Shown here piece after piece: positions 45,001-54,000 of a DNA stretch of 64,000 nt. Source of the stretch: Phoronis australis (Eukaryota > Phoronida > Phoronidae). Every line of letters starts with the position of its first letter. The stretch's first letter is position 1. Under the pieces are notes generated by a model. It made no database searches. It saw only the letters and a list, made by a program, of their open reading frames with translations, and was not told where the DNA came from. Location: positions 126,001 to 190,000 of the forward strand of contig NMRA01000261.1 in assembly GCA_002633005.1 (NCBI GenBank). The letters run 5' to 3'. The translations under genes were made by a program, and so were the position numbers.

Positions 45001-48000
45001 AGCTTTTAATGGAAGCAAAAAACATTTTTCAAGTTGATCTTACCATTCAGGATCTAATTCCAGTTACCTGGTGTTGATTTTTTTTTTATTTAAAATTTAA
45101 ATCTTGATTAAATTGGTCTCAACTTGTCCCGCACTCAGATCAACAAGAGTGCGCGCTGAGTGCAACACCTACAGCACAGATACAAGAGGTGATCATCATT
45201 TAAATATTCCCACTTCATCTTTATATAGCCACTAGGGGGCGCAAAGCAGGTCAGTAATACTCTCCTTAATATGAACAAACTTGCCACCCTTCACTCAACT
45301 TGGAGGACAGGAAGGCGTGTGCTCCCTGGACTTAACTCCAATTGTAGTAATTAAAAATTAAACAGAAATTAACAAAATCAATAAAAGGGCCACTAGAAAG
45401 TGATAGTGAAATATTTAAATATTTGCAGAATTTCATGGACATCCATCAAATTGCCACTAGGGAATCCACAGTAGTCAGATTTGACAACAAAAACACATAC
45501 ATATTTGATGAAGATTCATCAAGGAACTTGGTAAACATTGAGCCACAGGCAAAAAAAAACAAAATTGCCACTAGAGGGCGTTACAGCAGTCAGCCCTGTC
45601 CAAAAATCATTGCCAGGCATGCGCTTTCTGGAAGGAACACGTATGCCACCCAAAAGTTTTGGAGATACAGCAACAGACGTCAGACAGATGATGAACAGAC
45701 GTATGGATAGGGATGACGGCATAATACGGCCACATATCAAAAGGATTTCCCATCTTAGAAAGTACTTCAAGTTCATTATTGCTGAAGTCCAGAACTGACT
45801 TCTAATCTGAGTAACGAATGAGATGAAACAAAAAGTAGGTGACCTATTAACTAGTTGGTCTTTTTCAGCAGCTCTACTACTACGAGTTCATACTTCCAAA
45901 CAGCTCGGCAGCATTTCCATATTGTAAACTTCGATGAACTTGTTGCAGGTCTTCAGTTGCAAGACGTAGTCATTGTGAGAGTTGAGATAGTTGATCTTCA
46001 TGACTTCGCGTCCACTGTTGCTGGTGTATGTCTGGTAACTGTCTTCATACAGTCTGTGTAACTACAAGACACCAATATAACATTTAAATAGAGATCGCAT
46101 TTGTAAATTGTGCGGGCAAGATTTCATTAACAAAATCCTCAGATCCATACATCATACAAAAAAAAATATTTCTTTTACAAAATCTTCATTTAATATCTAT
46201 AAAATTAATCATGATTATCTTCAGAGTAATAAATCCTGGTGTATTATTACCTCATTCATTTGGTCTTCTGATTTATCAATCATGCCTTCAAATGCCTCCT
46301 GAAAGCTGTACACCTTCTTAGCCTGACTCTTCTTGTAGGCAGCTACCTCCATGAGAGGACTGTAAACACTCCTCTGCAGGCGAGTGGCCATGTCTGTGTG
46401 TGCCTAACAATGGTTAAACGCATTGTTTTTGAAATTTTCCACTTTTACACGAGGGGCTATCAAAAATAGGACTTTATGATTCTTTTGAAAAAACTCAAGT
46501 GTGGCATAAAACGAAAATGAAATAATTTAACTGTAACAGCATTTTTGAGATTTCATCTTGGTGATGTTCTTGATATTGTTTTGTTATGGATGTACCTTTC
46601 ATGATTTTTAGAAATTTTAGTAAAAGACATGGTTACGTGATCAAATTAATAGATTTTTATAAAGTCAAAATTCTACAGGCTTTGTACTTTCAAAAAATAA
46701 AATTATACTATTTTAGTTAAAATCTACAGTTTTGTAGACAAGTGGCTAACACACATCTATGGTATAGTGACTAGTTTGTGTACATTTCAGACAAGTTGGA
46801 TTTCCCTTCTAACTCAAATAAAACCTCTCGGACACACTGGATCTGACTTGTGTAAATTTCACTGTAGAAGTATAAGTCGAATGCAGTCTATATGCCCGGC
46901 CAGGAATCAGCTCTCATCCCGACAGCAAGTGTGCTATATCATCTTTAGCAAAAACCTAACAGTCATATATCTTTGACAGTGGCAGAACAATCCCTTTAGG
47001 GTGGACAGTAGTGGGTAGCAGTCTCCAATGTGCTGTACAATATTTTTAACGTTACGCACCCACACAGTGGAATGAGCATCCCGACTGACTGATCAGCCAG
47101 TGGGGATACAGTCGTGTTGTTATCAGTTTGGGACAGTGGCATAAACCAAATTAATGTTTACATAGTCCAGCTCTCTTATTGTCTGCTTTCATCTGATTCT
47201 CACATAATGCAGCAATTATGTTGTAAACAGAGCCCTGATGCCAACCGATATTTAAAAATACTATTTGCAAACGACTTTCAAGAAATGTCGTGAAGCAGAA
47301 CTGATATATTTGTGTGAAATACTTTCACCAAAAAAATTCAAATGGAGAAAAACGGTTGACATTCAAAAACATTAGACTAAACTTTCACCTGTTGATTCTT
47401 TTGTGTGACTGTAAGCTCTGATCAGATTAGATCATGCTTATGAAAATTTCTTGATTTTTACACTCTAGGAGAATGGTACCTAATGACAACATGCAAGTGG
47501 GTTTTGTACTGAAAGGATACTAAGAATGCCATTACATAAATAGAATAAATGCAAGCCACACACTTCACAGCCATTACCATTACCTATTTACCATTAGCGC
47601 AAGTGACTAGTTGGTTTAAGTATAACCCAATTAGCAGGCTCAAGCAAGGACTGATGATCTGCAGTGGCCAGAAAAGAAAGACCCTGTCGATATAGGCATC
47701 TTTAACAAGAGACTTACTGTCACAGTGGTATTTTAGCTCTTCTCAATTACATTGTAAGTTATTAACACATTTTAATCTTCACCTTTAATGTTTTTTAACT
47801 AATGTGCTTCTGCCATTGAGAAGGTTTTATAATAAATGTGGCAAGCTAATTTTTCAAAAATGAAAGATAAGAAATTTTGCTTCGAAAACTATAACGGACA
47901 GCAGGGGGTGCCATGACAGTGATTCCATTTGAAAATTGACTGGTGTTGGCACATTCCTACCACATGCCAAAAGTATATGCACAAATAATTTCTGAAATGG

Positions 48001-51000
48001 CCAACAGGGTGGTATGTTAGTCGTATCCACCTGAAAATTGTCAGGTGCCAGGACATTCCTAAGGCATACCTCTGCATCAAGTTTTGGAAAAAATTGTCAA
48101 GAAGTTTTGTTAAAAATTGATGAACAAAAAATTTCTTGTTAAAAATCAAAACTGCCAATAGGGGGTGCCAAAGTCATTGAATATGTCAGAAAATCAGCTG
48201 GTGCCGGCGCAGTACCCGCCATAAAACTCAGTAATAAATTTCATGATCCCTAGAACAGTTTTTGAGAAAATCAACAGAAATAAGAGGTAACAATGGATGG
48301 ACCGATGACAGACAGGTTGCTGACTTCATGCAAATACAAATGTGGATGCAAAACGAATGCCCAAAATAACATGGATATCCATGGCTCACTACACGCGAGG
48401 GGACAGCATTGGTTTTTTCTTGACATACCGTATTCGCCGTAACAACCGCCCAGGACGCTAAGAAAAGTTCGTTTCAGGAGGGGGGCGCTTACTATAACCC
48501 AAGACCGTTGAAACCCGATCTCCGAAACAGGTGAAATCGGAAGCTATGATTTATCACATTTACGCTCTGTGACGTATCTGTAATCTATGAAAGAATTACT
48601 ACAAAATCGTGATGCATTGCTATCAAATTTTGATGCTAAATTACCATCATTTTACAGAAAATTATGCTGAAATCCCAGGCCGAAAACTCGCCGACTGACT
48701 GCCTTGCAATCGTCGATATGGCGGATATGGCGACTTGAATGCTTGAATAAAAATACAGTTTCGACTCAAGCAAATTACCTGAAATCCTCTGAAGTTTTCC
48801 AGGTAGCGCCCCTAAGATTTTTAAGTTCCCGTGGAGTTGGGATTAACGGCAGGTTAAAGTACAAATCTGTGCTACATCGTGCCATCTACATGTATGAGAA
48901 AAATGTCTGGACGAACACAGATGTTGTCACGTGACGTTTGTTTTGAAGTTGTCTGCGATTCTGAGTAAGCGAGCGCGTGCGTGTCACCAGAGTTCATTTG
49001 CCAGAGCAGATACCGTCTTTTGGCCAGAGCCACGCAATCGAACGAGCTAGATGTGCATTGTATCTAAAGAAATTTGCACACAAGTAGTAGGCCTAAACCA
49101 GAGCGTGTTTCATTCAGCATTTGCCGGACTCATGTGCTAAAAACGTTCGACATTTGTCTCGGTAAGTCGCCGTGTGGCTGGATGCGTAGGTGACAGTTAT
49201 TTTTCGGTGTAAGGGTGTGTAAGCATTCACTGTCAGTGGTCATTTTATCGGATATTTGGCTTGAAAACACCAAGTATGGTTAATCAAACAATTCATCTTA
49301 AAAATGACGCAAACATTTTTTATAGTATTAGAAACTGTCAGAAATAAGTGCCAATATTCATTTCATGCCGATGCTATCCTACCCATTTCATCAATGGATA
49401 GTTCAGGCTAATGTCTTTGATGACAGGTTCATGTATGTAGCGCGCACTTCCTGGCCACGAGCTTTTAACACTGGCCAAGCCTTTTATTAGTCTTTGATTC
49501 GCAGATTTCACGTGTACAAAGAAATTTGGATTCCTGTTGAAAGCGGGAACTATCAGAAAGCAATCCCGTAGACAAGTACACTACGTCTGTTCTGAAAGGC
49601 CAGGCCATTGGTCCTCGCAAGATCAGCAAAACTTTTGTGTTCGTTTTGAGGCATGGCTGAAGTTTGAAGTGTATAGTCACGGCTAAATACTGACATAGCG
49701 GCGAGGCTCGTGGTCGACAAATTCTGCGCACAATGATTTTTTTCAGGCCTGTCCGATACTATTGATAAATTGGTGACATTACTGTAGAATTTTAGGACTG
49801 TAGGTAAGGCATTTTTCGCACGTACACGTTCATGGACTGGGCGCTTATTTCATCAAAGTCTGAAAACGCATGGGGGGGCGCTTATAGGGGCATGGGCGGT
49901 TATTACGGCGAATACGGTAATGCTTGACATGCAGCTGAGTGCTGTCTATACTGACCTGACCATCTACCTCGACCTCGGCCAACAGAGAGTCCCAAGCTGC
50001 TTCCAGCGAACTTGGGCAGTCGACAGGACTGAAATGAGCACATGACAATGACAAGAAAGAAGGCAGGTTAAATAATAGCAGCTTCGGTACAACATATCTA
50101 TAAATGACAACCTGTCTGCAATAACCCTCAAAGTCACATACACTTTAGGCATCATAGCTTCAGTTTTCATTCCCTTATAGTTGCAGTAATGCTACAGAAC
50201 TTGAAAACGGTAAAATATGATTACTTTGGTGTTACTTATCATTCATGACATGAGTACATAACTGCAACACAAATGACATGCTTCCTGGGGGGTGTTTATT
50301 AGTATTATCTTATATACAATAATTAGAAATAGACTGGAGCCGCTAGCATCCAATCCATACACCTCTACGCACTCAAAGCCTTTTTTGATAGAAATAAAGG
50401 ACAGCTACTATCTTATCGATACCTAAAAGAGCCAACAGGGGGTGCCACAGTAATCCAATATGTCCGATAATCAATTGGTGTCAGCACTAAACATCGTCAA
50501 GTCATTTACCTAAAATTGATGGACAAGGAATATGTTAATGAAAACTAAAATGGCAAACAGGGGTTGCCACAGTAAATGAATAAGCCCAAAAATCAACTAT
50601 ACCCATGCATTACCACCAAACGCCTGTTTCAAGTTCCGCCTAAATGTTAACTCAATTAGTCAGTAATTGATGAACAATGAATTTCTTGTTGAAAACTAAA
50701 ACAGACAACACAGCAGCCATAGTAGTTGGATCCATCCATACCATGATCAACTACCGTGCTTACACATTCCCACCATATGACTTTGTGCCAAATTTCAACA
50801 CGATCCATCAACTGGTTTTCAATAAGATCAACATGCAAGAACAGGTAACATTGGATGACCAGTAAGTTGTCTCCATGCGACCAAAAATTTTTTTGTGGGC
50901 GCATAACAAATGAGAAATTACTGTTCCTTCCTACTATGTCCCTTCGTCCTACAGTGATGAGATATTACCCTACAGTGATGAGATATTACCCTACAGTGAT

Positions 51001-54000
51001 GAGATATTACCTACAGTGATGAGATGTTACACTACAGTGATGAGATATTATACTACAGTGATGAGATATTGCCCTACAGTGATGAGATATTGTCCTACAG
51101 TGATGAGATATTGCCCTACAGTGATGAGATATTGCCACACAGTGATGAGATATTGCCCTACAGTGATGAGATATGGCCCTACAGCGATGAGATATTGCCC
51201 CGCAGTGATGAGATATTACCCAGCAGTGATGAGATATTGCCCTGCAGTGAGGAGATATTGCCCTGAAGTGATGAGATATTGCCCTACAGTGATGAGATAT
51301 TGCCCTACATAGCAACGTGGCTGCTGTAACCTACCGTTCCCGCGCCAGTTCCAAATTCTTTTTCCTGTACATATTAACGACAGCTTTCACCTGGGCTGCA
51401 TACTGCTCGTGAACAGTGGACATTTTCTGTGTAAACTCAGCGACTGTAAGAACAAAATATTTTAGTACCACAGGCACTTGAATCTAATAAGGCATGTTGA
51501 AGTACAAGTGCCTGTGCACTGTAAAGCCATGACAAAGTACACAGAAGGTATTCCTAATAGTAACCTGATTGAGTATGGATGAAGCAGCTGTCAATGTAAA
51601 AAGATTTTAAGAGTTGTACATATTTACTACTATAAAATGCTTGGAAAATTGAGAATTATTGTAATGAATAAATTTTTTTTTTTATTTTATTTTATTTCAT
51701 TTTATTTTATTTTAGAAAACTTTACTATTGTCAAAATTCTTCAGCTCATCGTATGACTCAATAAAATTCATTAACATAAAATTTTATTAGATGGTTCAAC
51801 AAGTGTGCAAACAAAAGACTATCAGATAGCTAAAGAATTGCATAAACACAAAAAAAACGTTATCCCACTCGTACCATGGTGCAAAGCTGTCAGAAAACTA
51901 CAACCGCTGAAACTTTCACGACTTTAAGTCCTTGGAATATTGATATCGTAGAATACTGATGCAACTAAATGGCATCTTGAATATGACTGATTGATCTAAT
52001 TGGGACTGGGAAGTTATACACTATGCAATAAAGCATATAAGGAAGTAGATTATTGAGGAATTTCAAGTAATTTGGCAAAGCCGACATTTCAAATGTCTTA
52101 TGGTGACAAGTGAAGATTTTCCATCAGGGAATAGACTTGAAAAGACTTGAGGGTACGAGATAAGTGTGAATTATTCTTTTTAGCACAAAATGTAAATTGT
52201 TTAGAGATTCCAAACCCAGGTGGCAATGTGGACGAACGGACAAGTGTTGTAGATTAAGTTAATGTCAGAGCTAAAACCAAAACAAAACAAAAATAAAAAA
52301 TAACGTGTTGTTGTCTTCAAGGGGACCTAAAATATGAGCATATTGTAATGTTGAAACACCAACTGTCTGAGGCATTCTTTTCTTGGGCTATAAACTCTAC
52401 CTCAAACATCAGAAGCAGCGAGGTTTGTTCAGGGAGTGACAATGCCTTCCAATGAGGAAAAAGCTCATGCTAGGAGTAATCCGATGACAAGAATGGTCAA
52501 TAAAATTCATTCATCAGTTAACAAGATTAATCAAGCAGCTTTCATCTCAACATTCTGGCTGACACTAAACCAGATTTTCAACTATTTGAACCACTGGATC
52601 GTGCGACAAAAGACTAAGTTGTCCGAAAGCTGAACTTCATTAATCAACCTACAAGATTATGTAAACATAAAAAAGTTTAAACTTTTACAAAAGCAGCAAA
52701 GTCAGTACAAAGGCGGATTGAAAAACAGAAGACACAAAATACTGTTATTGCTTTGCACTAAACCTCCTGCTTGTGGACTAGCTAACAAACTTGCACAATA
52801 CCAACATTATCTCCTTATGGCTTATTGGCAAGGGTATACATGGGTAATTCTACACTTATTTCATACAAAAATAATTACCATAATGGTACCAGCTTTCCAT
52901 TTTGTAATATCTCATTACGTGTTTTAAAACAAAAGGGCCTTCAGCAAATACTGCTTTATATGACATCTACACACTGCACACCATGTCTGTAATGGACTAA
53001 ATGTCCTTAATCTTACTTTTGTGGAGAAATTTAAGAAAATAATCTTTCACCTGTCATCTATGTTGTGTGCTGATTACGTGAAGAGTTACTGTATATTTCT
53101 CAAACAAAAAATTGTCTTTGTTCACAGAATAAATAAAATATTGACAGCAAAAAAACATCCAGACTTGAACATGTTCTTTTGCGACAATGGCGCCATTTTA
53201 TTGTGACTGGAGAAAACTACATGGAACACGCACGTCATCTAGCGCAACTTATTCTCATACGGTAGAATTTGAAAGAGTTGAAAACGTGCAAAACCGTGGT
53301 GTGATTGTTCTCATTCCTACACTTGGCAACACTTCAGATACGTTGGATTTTGCATGTGGAGAATTTCTCACTTACACTGGTCAGCGCTCTGATTCCCTAA
53401 ACCCCAGATAACTTTTATGATGCCTATTCAGCACGCCCTTTAAATTGATGTAGACCTGAGCTAATGAAGTGGAAAGGTAATAGCTAACACTACTTTCTTA
53501 ACAATGGTGGTCATTACTACACCCAAATTGTTTTTCTCTGGCATTTGCACAGAGTTAAAGTCTGCAATGTTGAGAGCAGTTTTAACTTGGGACATTTTAA
53601 ATATTACAAAAAGACTAAAAAGTTAATTTGCGTTGATCTTGACAAAGGGCCACTTCCCAAAGGAACGTTGGTTTTAAATATGTTTCACACATTTTTTCAT
53701 TACTTTATTTTAATACTCCTGTCTACTTGTCTTTTTTACTGGTTAGGGTTGCTATCTTTTTATTTTGTGTTTAAACGAAGTATCAAAACAACTTAGAAGT
53801 CAGTTAATTGTGAACCTATACCTGAATTTTCCAGATGACGTATAGCTACACCAAACATGTCACAGCAAACAAAACTACATGTGCCCTTAGTTCAAGTTCA
53901 ATCTTTATTAGAACGCAAATCATAAAATATATACAAAAGTGCAAATGTGGTGATAGCAAACTGAATATTTGGAACCTCTGGACAATTTTGGTTGCACAAA

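Larger units (their letters stand above)
46404..49955. other. Intron 3
   Basis: No exon was recognised. Positions 46535-46745 resemble 27050-27300. A diverged modular repeat (47880-48370) abuts a transposon (48428-49917) that ends 36 bp from exon 3. The remainder (46760-47880) shows nothing I can name. Confidence 0.6.

Noticed and set aside
51016-51312. Possible CRISPR array
   Set aside because: The 22-bp units are directly tandem with no unique spacers; this is a eukaryotic minisatellite.
51007-51315. Repetitive peptides of 80-102 residues on both strands (MRYCPTV, SHHCRAI types)
   Set aside because: Pure translation of the 22-bp minisatellite; open in several frames at once and lying in an intron.
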